A stretch of 11,125 nt of DNA from CAZULF01 sp964621215 (GCA_964621215.1 CAZULF010000072.1:1-11125), one strand, 5' to 3'; counted from the stretch's first letter, positions 1 through 7,610 are shown. Translations and numbers: made by a program. The notes: generated from the letters alone by a model not told the origin.

Positions 1-1168
1 CGTAGGGCATAATGAAATTTTTTAATATTTCACTGCATAAAGGCGAATCGGCATTCCAGTTATCTCCATCGGAGGCCTGCGCGATATAGATATTCCAATC
101 TGCGGTAGGATAGCGCTCAATAATTATTTTTTTGACCAACTCCAACGCGCTGGATACCACGGTACCGCCAGTCTCACGCGAATAAAAGAACTCCTGCTCA
201 TCCACTTCTTTCGCTGTGGTGTGATGACGAATAAATACGATCTGAATTTTTTGGTAAGCTTTTACTAAAAATAAATATAACAAAATAAAAAAGCGTTTTG
301 CTATATCTTTTTTGGTTTCATCCATGGAGCCAGAAACATCCATTATACAAAACATAACAGCTTGAGTAGTAATTTTAGGTCGTTTTACTCTGCTGGTGTA
401 TCTTAAATCAAAGCTATCAATGAATGGAATTAAACTCTTTTTTTGGGAAAGAGTAGCTATTTTTTCATTAACAAGTTCGATTTTAATTTTTAATTCTCGT
501 AACTGAGTAGTTAACACTTTATTTAATTTATTATTCTCATTTTTGTCATTGTTTTTCAATTGTTCAATCACCGCTTGTAATGTTTGTTTTTCAAGTTCAA
601 GTTGTGCGATTGCATTATCATATCCGCCATGGAATGCTAATCTTCTTGATAATGCATTACGGAAAGAACGCAAAATATTAATGTTAGGTGGGGTGCCGGT
701 AGTTGAAAATCCAGCGCGCACAGTTTCAATACTTGGAATTTCAGCAAGACGCGTTTTGATCATGTCGGGTAACGCTAGCTCTTCAAAAAACAAATCTAAA
801 AACTCTTCTTTAGTGAGATAAAAACTGAAATCATCAAGTCCTTCGCCTTGGTTGCTGGCTTGACTGTCTTCGCCTTCATTACCCGATGACTTATCCGGTC
901 GTTTTAAGCGATCGCCACGAGCGTATTCTTTATTACCAGGAATGGTGTACTCACGTTTACCGCCACTACCGTGATGGATAATAGGTTCAGACACATCTTT
1001 GTGAGGAATGATGATTTGCTCACCACTTTCAATATCTTTAATACTACGTTTTTGAATTGCTTCAGAGACCGCTGCTTTAATTTGATTTTTAAACCGACGT
1101 ATAAAACGTTGTCGATTAACGGTACTGCGATTTTTTCCATTTAAACGACGGTCTATAAATTGCGTCAT
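1..1168 (-). CDS. yeaH: YeaH/YhbH family protein (DUF444), partial, C-terminus beyond left edge
   Basis: The frame is open for 389 codons from the ATG at 1168-1166 to the window edge. The family is about 430 residues (E. coli YeaH), so roughly the last 40-50 residues are missing. It begins MTQFIDRRLNGKNRS, nearly the same as E. coli YeaH. Visible landmarks are a Gly/Ser/Glu-rich linker around residue 95-110, a predicted coiled coil at about 184-245, a von Willebrand A/MIDAS-like motif DVSGSMDE at 277-284, RHHTTAKEVDE, ETGGT and QASDGDNW near the right end. The start lies 11 bases after the prkA stop. Its Shine-Dalgarno AAGGA overlaps that stop, so the two genes are co-transcribed and probably translationally linked. 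In enterobacteria YeaH works with the kinase YeaG in stress and starvation responses, but its biochemical role is not settled. The metal-binding function is inferred from the motif. The coiled-coil segment appears longer than in E. coli. Confidence 0.93.
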   Translation of the reverse strand, partial: MTQFIDRRLNGKNRSTVNRQRFIRRFKNQIKAAVSEAIQKRSIKDIESGEQIIIPHKDVSEPIIHHGSGGKREYTIPGNKEYARGDRLKRPDKSSGNEGEDSQASNQGEGLDDFSFYLTKEEFLDLFFEELALPDMIKTRLAEIPSIETVRAGFSTTGTPPNINILRSFRNALSRRLAFHGGYDNAIAQLELEKQTLQAVIEQLKNNDKNENNKLNKVLTTQLRELKIKIELVNEKIATLSQKKSLIPFIDSFDLRYTSRVKRPKITTQAVMFCIMDVSGSMDETKKDIAKRFFILLYLFLVKAYQKIQIVFIRHHTTAKEVDEQEFFYSRETGGTVVSSALELVKKIIIERYPTADWNIYIAQASDGDNWNADSPLCSEILKNFIMPY

Positions 1169-1179
1169 AATCGTATTCC

Positions 1180-3102
1180 TTACGACGACTTACGAACCCG
1201 CAAATACCAATCGCACAATAAGCGTACTTGCTTCGCGGTGTAACCCTTCTCAACCATGCGAGATATGAATTCCTCATGTTTTTTCTTGTCATCGGCCGAC
1301 GCTTTGGGATTAAAGGAAATAACCGGTAATAAATCTTCGGTATTAGAAAACATTTTCTTTTCAATCACGGCGCGTAATTTTTCATAGCTATTCCATGTCG
1401 GATTTTTACCCTTGTTATTAGCACGAGCTCGTAATACAAAGTTAACGACTTCATGCCGAAAATCTTTAGGATTACTTATGCCGGCGGGTTTTTCAATTTT
1501 TTCTAACTCTTCACTTAAAGCGCCGCGATCATAAATTTCGCCGGTATCAGGATCGCGATAATCTTGATCTTGTATCCAAAAATCAGCATACATCACATAG
1601 CGATCAAAAATATTTTGGCCATATTCAGAATACGATTCTAGGTAAGCGGTTTGAATTTCTTTGCCGATGAATTCAATATAGCGAGGCACAAGGTATTCTT
1701 TTATATATCGCATATACTGTTCAAAAGTTTCTTTTGGGAATTGTTCTTGTTCAAGCTGACGTTCTAATACATAGAATAAATGTACAGGGTTAGCTGATAC
1801 CTCTGTATGATCAAAGTTAAAGACTTTAGATAGTATTTTGAAAGCGAATCGCGTGGACAAACCATTCATGCCTTCATCCACGCCTGCAAAATCGCGATAT
1901 TCTTGATACGATTTAGCTTTCGGATCAGTATCTTTTAAATTTTCCCCATTGTAAATTCGCATTTTTGAATAAATGCTAGAATTTTCTGGTTCTTTGATGC
2001 GAGATAATACTGAAAACTGCGCCATGATTTCTAAGGTATCAGGTGCGCATTTAGCTTCATGTAAAGAGCTGTTTTCAATTAATTTGGAATAAATTTTCAC
2101 TTCTTCTGAAACCCGCAAGACATAAGGTACTTTTATGATGTATATACGATCCAAAAATGCTTCATTGTTTTTATTGTTTTTAAAAGCCACCCATTCCGAC
2201 TCATTGGAGTGAGCAAGAATCATGCCATCGAATGGAAGTGAAGATAAACCTTCAGTAGGATTATAATTCCCTTCTTGAGTTGCAGTTAATAAAGGATGCA
2301 ATACTTTAATTGGAGCTTTGAACATTTCAACGAATTCAAGTAAGCCACGATTTGCCAAACATAAACCACCGGAGTAACTATACGCATCAGCATCGTTTTG
2401 CGAATAATTTTCTAATTTTCGAATATCTATCTTACCCACGAGCGAAGAAATATCTTGATTGTTTTCATCGCCAGGTTCTGTTTTTGCAATGGCTATTTGA
2501 TTATAAATTGATGGATAAAGCTTAACCACACGAAACTGACTGATATCACCATTATATTCATCCAAACGTTTTATCGCCCAAGGTGACATAATCGTTTGCA
2601 CATATCGACGTGGAATATTATATTTTTCTTCCAGAATAGGTGCATCTTCTTCATAAGAAAACAACGCCAAGGGTGACTCATGCACAGGCGATCCTTTCAA
2701 GGCGTAGAAAGGTTCTTTTTGTAGTAATGATTTTAATCGATCTGCTAAAGAAGATTTACCGCCCCCAACAGGACCTAATAAATACAGAATTTGTTTCTTT
2801 TCCTCTAAACCTTGTGCCGCATGTTTAAAGAAAGCGACGATTTGCTCGATGGTTTCTTCCATACCATAAAAATCGTCAAATACCTTGTAGTGAGGAATGA
2901 TTTTATTGGAAAATAATCGACTTAAAACTGGATCTTGCCGTGTATCGATCATCTCCGGCTCGCCAATAGCTTTTAACATACGTTCTGCAGCATTCGCATA
3001 AGCGCTGGGATCTTTTTTACATAATTCCAGATACTCTTCTAACGAATATTCTTCAGCCTTATGTTGTTCATAACGCGTTTGTATATCATTCAAAACACCC
3101 AT
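1180..3102 (-). CDS. prkA: PrkA family serine protein kinase (YeaG)
   Basis: The protein has 640 residues; E. coli YeaG has 644. It is homologous from end to end, including SAYANAAERMLKAIGEP near the N-terminus and GLEEKKQILYLLG before the P-loop. The N-terminal AAA+ part carries Walker A GPVGGGKS at residues 110-117 and an ILAHSNESEW segment. The C-terminal third is the PrkA domain. I chose the ATG at 3102 over the upstream in-frame ATG at 3123. A strong Shine-Dalgarno GAGGGG lies 7-8 bases before 3102, and the MGVLNDIQTRYEQHKAEE start aligns with the YeaG N-terminus. It is the first gene of the prkA-yeaH pair, which in E. coli is sigmaS/nitrogen-stress controlled; a sigmaS-like -10 is visible upstream. 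Family knowledge gives Ser/Thr kinase activity in B. subtilis PrkA and E. coli YeaG. An ATP-dependent protease activity has also been claimed for some members, so 'kinase' is by homology. Confidence 0.96.
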   Translation of the reverse strand: MGVLNDIQTRYEQHKAEEYSLEEYLELCKKDPSAYANAAERMLKAIGEPEMIDTRQDPVLSRLFSNKIIPHYKVFDDFYGMEETIEQIVAFFKHAAQGLEEKKQILYLLGPVGGGKSSLADRLKSLLQKEPFYALKGSPVHESPLALFSYEEDAPILEEKYNIPRRYVQTIMSPWAIKRLDEYNGDISQFRVVKLYPSIYNQIAIAKTEPGDENNQDISSLVGKIDIRKLENYSQNDADAYSYSGGLCLANRGLLEFVEMFKAPIKVLHPLLTATQEGNYNPTEGLSSLPFDGMILAHSNESEWVAFKNNKNNEAFLDRIYIIKVPYVLRVSEEVKIYSKLIENSSLHEAKCAPDTLEIMAQFSVLSRIKEPENSSIYSKMRIYNGENLKDTDPKAKSYQEYRDFAGVDEGMNGLSTRFAFKILSKVFNFDHTEVSANPVHLFYVLERQLEQEQFPKETFEQYMRYIKEYLVPRYIEFIGKEIQTAYLESYSEYGQNIFDRYVMYADFWIQDQDYRDPDTGEIYDRGALSEELEKIEKPAGISNPKDFRHEVVNFVLRARANNKGKNPTWNSYEKLRAVIEKKMFSNTEDLLPVISFNPKASADDKKKHEEFISRMVEKGYTAKQVRLLCDWYLRVRKSS

Positions 3103-3135
3103 GAGATTCCCCTCATTAATCATGCAGGCTATAAA

Positions 3136-3145
3136 TTAAGTATAG
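3136..3145 (-). promoter_or_regulatory. Candidate sigmaS-type promoter -10 region for prkA-yeaH
   Basis: The minus strand reads CTATACTTAA here, preceded by A. The extended -10 consensus for sigmaS promoters is KCTAYRCTTAA, so every position matches except the first K. There is no recognisable -35 hexamer 16-18 bases upstream, which sigmaS promoters tolerate. Transcription would start near 3130, about 25-30 bases before the prkA ATG at 3102. This agrees with the known RpoS dependence of yeaGH in E. coli, but it rests on motif match alone. Confidence 0.55.
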
Positions 3146-3200
3146 TTGACTTAGAGGCAGAGTGGGGATGACATAACTTGTTGATAAATAAATGATAAAA

Positions 3201-3431
3201 TGTAGCCTGGATGCAGCGCTAGCGGAATCCGGGGATCACGATGTATTCTGGATCCCGCGGACAAGCCGCGGGACGACGTTATGACCTCGAGGCATGAATG
3301 TCTGAGTGAAGCGTGTGAGGCAGGGATGCCGAACCCGAGCGTACAGGGACGTATTTACAGCGTCTTCACGAAGATCTTTCATGCCTCAAGGTCAATCATC
3401 CAGGATTCCGCTAGCGCTGCATCCAGGCTAC
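3201..3431. repeat. Full-length palindromic MITE-like repeat, copy 1 (231 bp)
   Basis: The outer inverted repeats are about 32 bp: left 3201-3232, starting TGTAGCCTGGATGCAGCGCT, and right 3400-3431, starting GTAGCCTGGATGCAGCGCTA when read from the far end. They differ at one or two positions. Inner inverted arms lie at 3282-3298 and 3378-3394 (TGACCTYGAGGCATGAA, 16 of 17 matching). A separate perfect hairpin TCCCGCGG-ACAAG-CCGCGGGA lies at 3253-3273. A 41-base core (3238-3278) is identical to 7489-7529 in copy 2. No open frame looks like a transposase, so it would be a non-autonomous element. It fills most of the 325-bp gap between prkA and gph. Its right end contains the gph stop codon. No clear target-site duplication flanks it, though a TA duplication cannot be excluded because the ends read TGTA/TACC. 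Confidence 0.9.
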
Positions 3432-4090
3432 CGCGCAATCCACAAATATATCTGTTCTACATCATGAAATAAGGCGCTGGCTTTCCAATCTACAGGGTCA
3501 ACGTCATAAGGGATGTAGCCATATTGCGCCACGCCAGTGTAGGTCCCAGCTGCTTGACCAGCCAGAATGTCGCGCTCATGATCGCCAATAAAAATACAGT
3601 GCTCAGGTGGACATTGTATTTGCTTGCATGCGAATAAAACCGGTTCAGGATGAGGTTTACTAGTTGCGACAGTGTCACCACACACAATGGATTTAGCCCC
3701 CGCTAATAAAGGAAATTTTTCAACCGTTAACGGCATTAAAAATGAAGGTTTATTGGTAACAATGCCCCAGGGGAATTGCTGTGCATCGAGATAATCAAGC
3801 AATTTTTCGGTTCCAGGAAATAACAGCGTTTTGTCGCCAAACCGAGTTAAGTAAATATCGAGAAATTCAGCTTTCAATTTTTCAATATCCATCTCAGCTA
3901 ATCGCTTGCCAAAACCCAGCTCTAAGTAGGCCATAATGCCATCACCCGCGAGTGGTCGCAGTAGGGTATAAGGTTGATGTGGTTCGTGATAGCGATGATA
4001 TAAAGTATTTGCCGTACTGGCCAAATCAGGCGCGGTGTCTATTAAAGTTCCATCTAAATCAAACAAAAATCCCCGAATATTTTCTCTCAT
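3428..4090 (-). CDS. gph: HAD-superfamily phosphatase, phosphoglycolate phosphatase / MurNAc-6-phosphate phosphatase (MupP) type
   Basis: The protein has 220 residues, typical of subfamily IA HAD phosphatases. All four HAD motifs are present: motif I FDLDGTLIDTAPD with nucleophile D11 and acid/base D13, motif II VTNKP at 111-115, motif III lysine K145 in TSKPHPEP, and motif IV FIGDHERD at 168-174. The alpha-helical cap lies at about residues 18-90. The gene starts 6 bases after the ubiG stop, with GGAAGA at the end of ubiG as a plausible ribosome binding site, so it is the second gene of a ubiG operon. In Pseudomonas the phosphatase next to ubiG is MupP, which dephosphorylates MurNAc-6-phosphate in peptidoglycan recycling. 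That context makes MupP a serious alternative to phosphoglycolate phosphatase, and sequence alone does not decide between them. The TAG stop lies inside the end of repeat copy 1. Confidence 0.92.
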   Translation of the reverse strand: MRENIRGFLFDLDGTLIDTAPDLASTANTLYHRYHEPHQPYTLLRPLAGDGIMAYLELGFGKRLAEMDIEKLKAEFLDIYLTRFGDKTLLFPGTEKLLDYLDAQQFPWGIVTNKPSFLMPLTVEKFPLLAGAKSIVCGDTVATSKPHPEPVLFACKQIQCPPEHCIFIGDHERDILAGQAAGTYTGVAQYGYIPYDVDPVDWKASALFHDVEQIYLWIAR

Positions 4091-4096
4091 TGTAAT

Positions 4097-4792
4097 TCAT
4101 TCTTCCAAAATAAAACTAGCTAAATAATTAACGCGCACATCATCAGTTAATTCGCAATGACGATTAAAAGGATGATAGTGCAAGCCTTTAAGTTGCATCT
4201 GGCCCAACTGCGCATGTCGAGCCCATTGTGCAAGTTCAGAAGGTTTTATAAATTTGTTATAATCGTGCGTACCGCGTGGCAATAATCCCAACACATATTC
4301 AGCGCCTACAATCGCAAATGCATAAGCTTTAGGATGACGATTAAGAGTAGAAACAAATAATTTTCCACCAGGTTTTAATAATCTCGCACAATGTTGCAAG
4401 ATTAAAGCAGGATCAGGCACATGCTCTAACATTTCCATGCAAGTAATAACATCAAACCGGTCATCATCCAGCGTTTCAATCGGCTGATGACGATAATCAA
4501 TGGTTAATCCTGCATCCTGAGCATGCTGCCGAGCTACCTTAATCGTTGCATCATCCATATCAATGGCAGTCACCGTAGCACCGGCTTTAGCCAAACTTTC
4601 AGATAAAATACCACCACCACAGCCCACATCTAACACCGCCTTAGCAGCAAGCTCTGTATGCTGTTGAATAAAAGCTAAGCGCATAGGATTTAAATCATGC
4701 AAGGTATGTAATGGCCCTTCAGCATCCCACCAATGTTGGGATAGGGCAGTAAATTTAGCAATTTCTTGTGGATCGACGTTAGGTGTATTCAT
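4097..4792 (-). CDS. ubiG: Ubiquinone biosynthesis O-methyltransferase UbiG
   Basis: This is a 231-residue class I SAM-dependent methyltransferase; E. coli UbiG has 240. It performs both O-methylation steps of ubiquinone synthesis. Family signatures are clear: VDPQEIAKFTALSQHWWD at the N-terminus, SAM motif I LDVGCGGGI at residues 54-62, acidic D78 in AIDMD, the UbiG-type CMEMLEHVPDP at 118-128, LKPGG, STLNRHPKA, VGAEYVLGLLPRGTHDYNKFIKPSEL (the region linked to membrane association in E. coli UbiG) and GLHYHPF. It is divergent from gyrA and followed directly by the HAD phosphatase. No convincing Shine-Dalgarno precedes the ATG. A TGATATAAT box ends only 8 bases upstream, so the transcript may be leaderless or have a very short leader. 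Confidence 0.96.
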   Translation of the reverse strand: MNTPNVDPQEIAKFTALSQHWWDAEGPLHTLHDLNPMRLAFIQQHTELAAKAVLDVGCGGGILSESLAKAGATVTAIDMDDATIKVARQHAQDAGLTIDYRHQPIETLDDDRFDVITCMEMLEHVPDPALILQHCARLLKPGGKLFVSTLNRHPKAYAFAIVGAEYVLGLLPRGTHDYNKFIKPSELAQWARHAQLGQMQLKGLHYHPFNRHCELTDDVRVNYLASFILEE

Positions 4793-4800
4793 AGAAACGA

Positions 4801-4809
4801 ATTATATCA
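4801..4809 (-). promoter_or_regulatory. Candidate extended -10 promoter for ubiG
   Basis: The minus strand reads TGATATAAT, a perfect TATAAT with the extended TGn. It ends 8 bases before the ubiG ATG at 4792, so initiation would fall at or within a couple of bases of the start codon. A second extended -10, TGGTATAAA (minus strand, about 4824-4832), would give a leader of about 25 bases instead. Neither has a good -35. Confidence 0.5.
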
Positions 4810-4847
4810 GCATAAAGAACTAATTTATACCAGAAATCGCCTAGATA

Positions 4848-4856
4848 TGGTATGAT
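4848..4856 (+). promoter_or_regulatory. Candidate extended -10 promoter for gyrA
   Basis: TGGTATGAT is an extended -10 (TGn plus TATGAT, one mismatch to TATAAT) with no good -35. The start site would be near 4863, giving a leader of about 30 bases to the gyrA ATG at 4896. If correct, the earlier in-frame ATG at 4857 would not be transcribed, which supports the downstream start. Confidence 0.45.
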
Positions 4857-4895
4857 ATGGGCTATATATTCCACATCGAAAGAGAGCATAAAACG

Positions 4896-7457
4896 ATGAC
4901 CGAAATGGCTAAAGAAGTTACCTCAATTAGTATTGAAAATGAACTAAAACAGTCCTATATGGATTACGCAATGAGCGTCATTGTGGGACGGGCATTACCG
5001 GATGTGCGGGATGGTCTAAAACCTGTTCACCGACGGGTATTATATGCCATGAGCGAATTAGGGAATGATTGGAATAAACCCTATAAAAAATCAGCTAGGG
5101 TGGTGGGGGATGTGATCGGTAAATACCATCCCCATGGTGATACTGCCGTTTACGATACCATCGTGCGCATGGCGCAGCCATTTTCTTTGCGTTATTTGCT
5201 GGTCGATGGTCAGGGTAACTTCGGTTCGGTCGATGGTGATGCTGCAGCGGCAATGCGTTACACCGAAGTGCGCATGTCTAAATTTGCCCATGCGCTTATG
5301 GCTGATTTGGATAAAGAAACAGTTGATTTCGCACCTAACTATGATGGCAATGAAATGGCGCCTGTGGTATTGCCCACACGCGTGCCCAATTTATTGGTGA
5401 ATGGTTCTTCAGGTATTGCTGTGGGTATGGCTACTAACATTCCGCCGCATAACTTAGGTGAAGTGATTGATGCCTGTTTAGCCTTGTTAAATGCGCCGGA
5501 TACTCCCATTGAAACTTTAATGGAACATGTGCACGGTCCGGATTTTCCTACCGCCGCCATTATTCATGGCCGTATGGGTATTCGTGAAGCCTATCTTACA
5601 GGTCGTGGTCGTGTATATTTACGTGCACGCACTGAAATCGAAACGGATGAAAAAAGTGGTCGCGAAAGTATTATCGTGACAGAGTTACCATATCAAGTAA
5701 ATAAAGCTAAATTAATCGAAAAAATTGCTGAATTAGTCAAAGATAAACGAATAGAAGGTATTACTGGATTACGTGATGAGTCTGACAAAGATGGTATGCG
5801 TATTGTGATTGAATTACGTCGAGCAGAAAATACCGATGTTATGTTAAATAATTTATATACCCATACGCAATTACAAACTGTGTTTGGTATTAACATGGTG
5901 GCATTAGCCGATGGTCAACCACGTATTCTAAATCTCAAGCAAATGCTGGAATTTTTCTTGCGTCATCGACGCGAAGTGGTAACTCGCCGCACACTCTATG
6001 AGTTACGCAAAGCCAAAGAACGTGCTCATTTGTTAGAAGGTTTAGGTATTGCATTAGTTAATATCGAGCCAGTTATTGCCTTGATTAAAGCCGCACCCAA
6101 TCCAGCCACAGCCAAAGAACAATTGATTGCAACAATATGGCCAGCGGGTGTAGTGGCATCGATGTTAGAGCGTGCTGATACCCGTATGACACGTCCAGAT
6201 GATTTGGATGAAACATATGGTTTGAGTAAAGAGGGATATCATTTATCACCCGAACAAGCGCAAGCGATTCTAGATTTACGTTTACATCGTTTGACGGGCT
6301 TGGAACAAGAGAAAATTTATCAAGAATATCAAGCGTTGTTAGAAGCGATTAAAGAACTTGTGGAAATTCTAGTAAATCCTGAACGCTTACGCCAAGTGAT
6401 TGAACAAGAATTACAAGAAGCGAAAGCTGAATTTGCTGATGTACGTCGTACTGAAATTATTGATGATGGTGCAGAGTTAGATATTGAAGATTTAATTCCG
6501 CGTCAAGAAATGGTAGTGACATTATCAAATGAAGGTTATGCTAAAACACAATCCATTGATAATTACCGTTCACAACGTCGCGGCGGGCGCGGTAAATCAG
6601 CAACACAAATGAAAGAAGAGGATGTGATAACCACATTATTAGTGGCTAATAGTCACGATACGTTGTTATGTTTTTCTGATTTCGGCAAAGTGTATTGGTT
6701 AAAAGTGTATAAACTACCACAGGCTAGCCGTGAATCGCGCGGACGTCCAATTGTAAACTTATTGCCATTACAAGAAAATGAAAAAATTAGTGCTATTTTG
6801 CCCATCAGTGAATTTACTGCCGAACATTCTGTTTTCATGGCAACCGCTAACGGTACAGTGAAAAAAGTCAGTTTGGAAGATTTCTCCAGACCTCGCACCA
6901 GCGGTATTATTGCTGTGGATTTGGAAGATGGGGATAAATTAGTCGGTGTTGCACTGACGGATGGTAAACAACATGTCATGCTATTTTCTGACGCTGGTAA
7001 AGTCATACGTTTTGATGAAACCGACGTACGTACTATGGGTCGTACGGCACGTGGCGTGCGCGGTATTCGCTTACAAGAACAACAAAAAGTGATTGCTTTA
7101 ATCGTTGCAAAACCAGAAGGCGCCATTTTAACGGCAACTGAAAATGGTTATGGTAAACGTACGGCTATCGATGAATATCGCCTCACCGGTCGCGGTGGCC
7201 AAGGTGTGATTTCAATTCAAGTAACAGAACGTAATGGCGCTGTGGTGAGTGCATCTCAAGTGACCGATGTAGACGAAGTGATGTTGATCACAGATGCGGG
7301 AACGCTAGTACGTATTCGCGCTGCCGAAATTTCTCTGGTAGGTCGTAACACACAAGGCGTGCGTTTGATTCGTTTATCAGAGGGTGAAAAATTGGTTGGT
7401 TTACAACGTATTGCTGAACTCGGTGATTTAGATGATGAAGCTGAGCAGCCCTTGTAG
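4896..7457 (+). CDS. gyrA: DNA gyrase subunit A
   Basis: The protein has 853 residues; E. coli GyrA has 875. It is the breakage-reunion subunit that, with GyrB, introduces negative supercoils. With the ATG at 4896 the numbering equals E. coli: quinolone-determining region A67-Q106, T83, D87 and catalytic Y122 in AAAMRYTE. That match, and AGAGAG 9 bases upstream, decide this start over 4857. The N-terminal winged-helix/tower/coiled-coil part covers about residues 30-520. The GyrA box QRRGGRG is at 560-566 and marks gyrase rather than topoisomerase IV. The beta-pinwheel C-terminal domain follows to about 840. The acidic tail is short (GDLDDEAEQPL). The TAG stop at 7455-7457 is part of the end of repeat copy 2. 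Thr at 83 is the natural residue in some gammaproteobacteria such as Pseudomonas, so it is not evidence of acquired resistance. serC and aroA follow on the same strand. Confidence 0.98.
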   Translation: MTEMAKEVTSISIENELKQSYMDYAMSVIVGRALPDVRDGLKPVHRRVLYAMSELGNDWNKPYKKSARVVGDVIGKYHPHGDTAVYDTIVRMAQPFSLRYLLVDGQGNFGSVDGDAAAAMRYTEVRMSKFAHALMADLDKETVDFAPNYDGNEMAPVVLPTRVPNLLVNGSSGIAVGMATNIPPHNLGEVIDACLALLNAPDTPIETLMEHVHGPDFPTAAIIHGRMGIREAYLTGRGRVYLRARTEIETDEKSGRESIIVTELPYQVNKAKLIEKIAELVKDKRIEGITGLRDESDKDGMRIVIELRRAENTDVMLNNLYTHTQLQTVFGINMVALADGQPRILNLKQMLEFFLRHRREVVTRRTLYELRKAKERAHLLEGLGIALVNIEPVIALIKAAPNPATAKEQLIATIWPAGVVASMLERADTRMTRPDDLDETYGLSKEGYHLSPEQAQAILDLRLHRLTGLEQEKIYQEYQALLEAIKELVEILVNPERLRQVIEQELQEAKAEFADVRRTEIIDDGAELDIEDLIPRQEMVVTLSNEGYAKTQSIDNYRSQRRGGRGKSATQMKEEDVITTLLVANSHDTLLCFSDFGKVYWLKVYKLPQASRESRGRPIVNLLPLQENEKISAILPISEFTAEHSVFMATANGTVKKVSLEDFSRPRTSGIIAVDLEDGDKLVGVALTDGKQHVMLFSDAGKVIRFDETDVRTMGRTARGVRGIRLQEQQKVIALIVAKPEGAILTATENGYGKRTAIDEYRLTGRGGQGVISIQVTERNGAVVSASQVTDVDEVMLITDAGTLVRIRAAEISLVGRNTQGVRLIRLSEGEKLVGLQRIAELGDLDDEAEQPL

Positions 7458-7610
7458 TCTGGATGCAGCGCAGCGGAATCCGGGGGTTACGATGTATTCT
7501 GGATCCCGCGGACAAGCCGCGGGACGACGATCTGACCTTGAGGCATGAATATCTTTGTGAAGCATGTAAGGTCAACTTCCCGGATTCCGCTGCGCTACAT
7601 CCAGGCTACA
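7453..7610. repeat. MITE-like repeat, copy 2 (158 bp, internally deleted)
   Basis: The outer inverted repeats are 32 bp, 7453-7484 and 7579-7610, with two mismatches; the left starts TGTAGTCTGGATGCAGCGCA. The perfect hairpin TCCCGCGG-ACAAG-CCGCGGGA recurs at 7504-7524. The 41-base core 7489-7529 is identical to copy 1. The inner left arm TGACCTTGAGGCATGAAT is present at 7533-7550, but the central segment and most of the inner right arm of copy 1 are missing, leaving only an AAGGTCAA remnant. Copy 2 is therefore a deletion derivative about 73 bp shorter. It occupies almost all of the gyrA-serC gap. It begins 5 bases before the end of gyrA, supplies its stop codon, and ends 17 bases before the serC ATG. 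The serC frame stays open back through it, but this is not coding: the conserved SerC N-terminus begins after it. Confidence 0.9.

Noticed and set aside
543..821. 92-codon plus-strand open frame
   Set aside because: It is antisense to the well-supported yeaH coding region and has no family features.
3281..3472. 63-codon plus-strand open frame in the prkA-gph gap
   Set aside because: It lies within repeat copy 1 and runs on antisense into gph. The peptide is a by-product of the repeat and resembles no known family.
4857..4895. Upstream ATG for GyrA giving 13 more residues
   Set aside because: It would sit at or before the likely transcription start. Numbering from 4896 matches E. coli residues 83, 87 and 122.
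6653..7126. 157-codon minus-strand open frame
   Set aside because: It is antisense to the conserved GyrA C-terminal domain, with a composition typical of a shadow frame.
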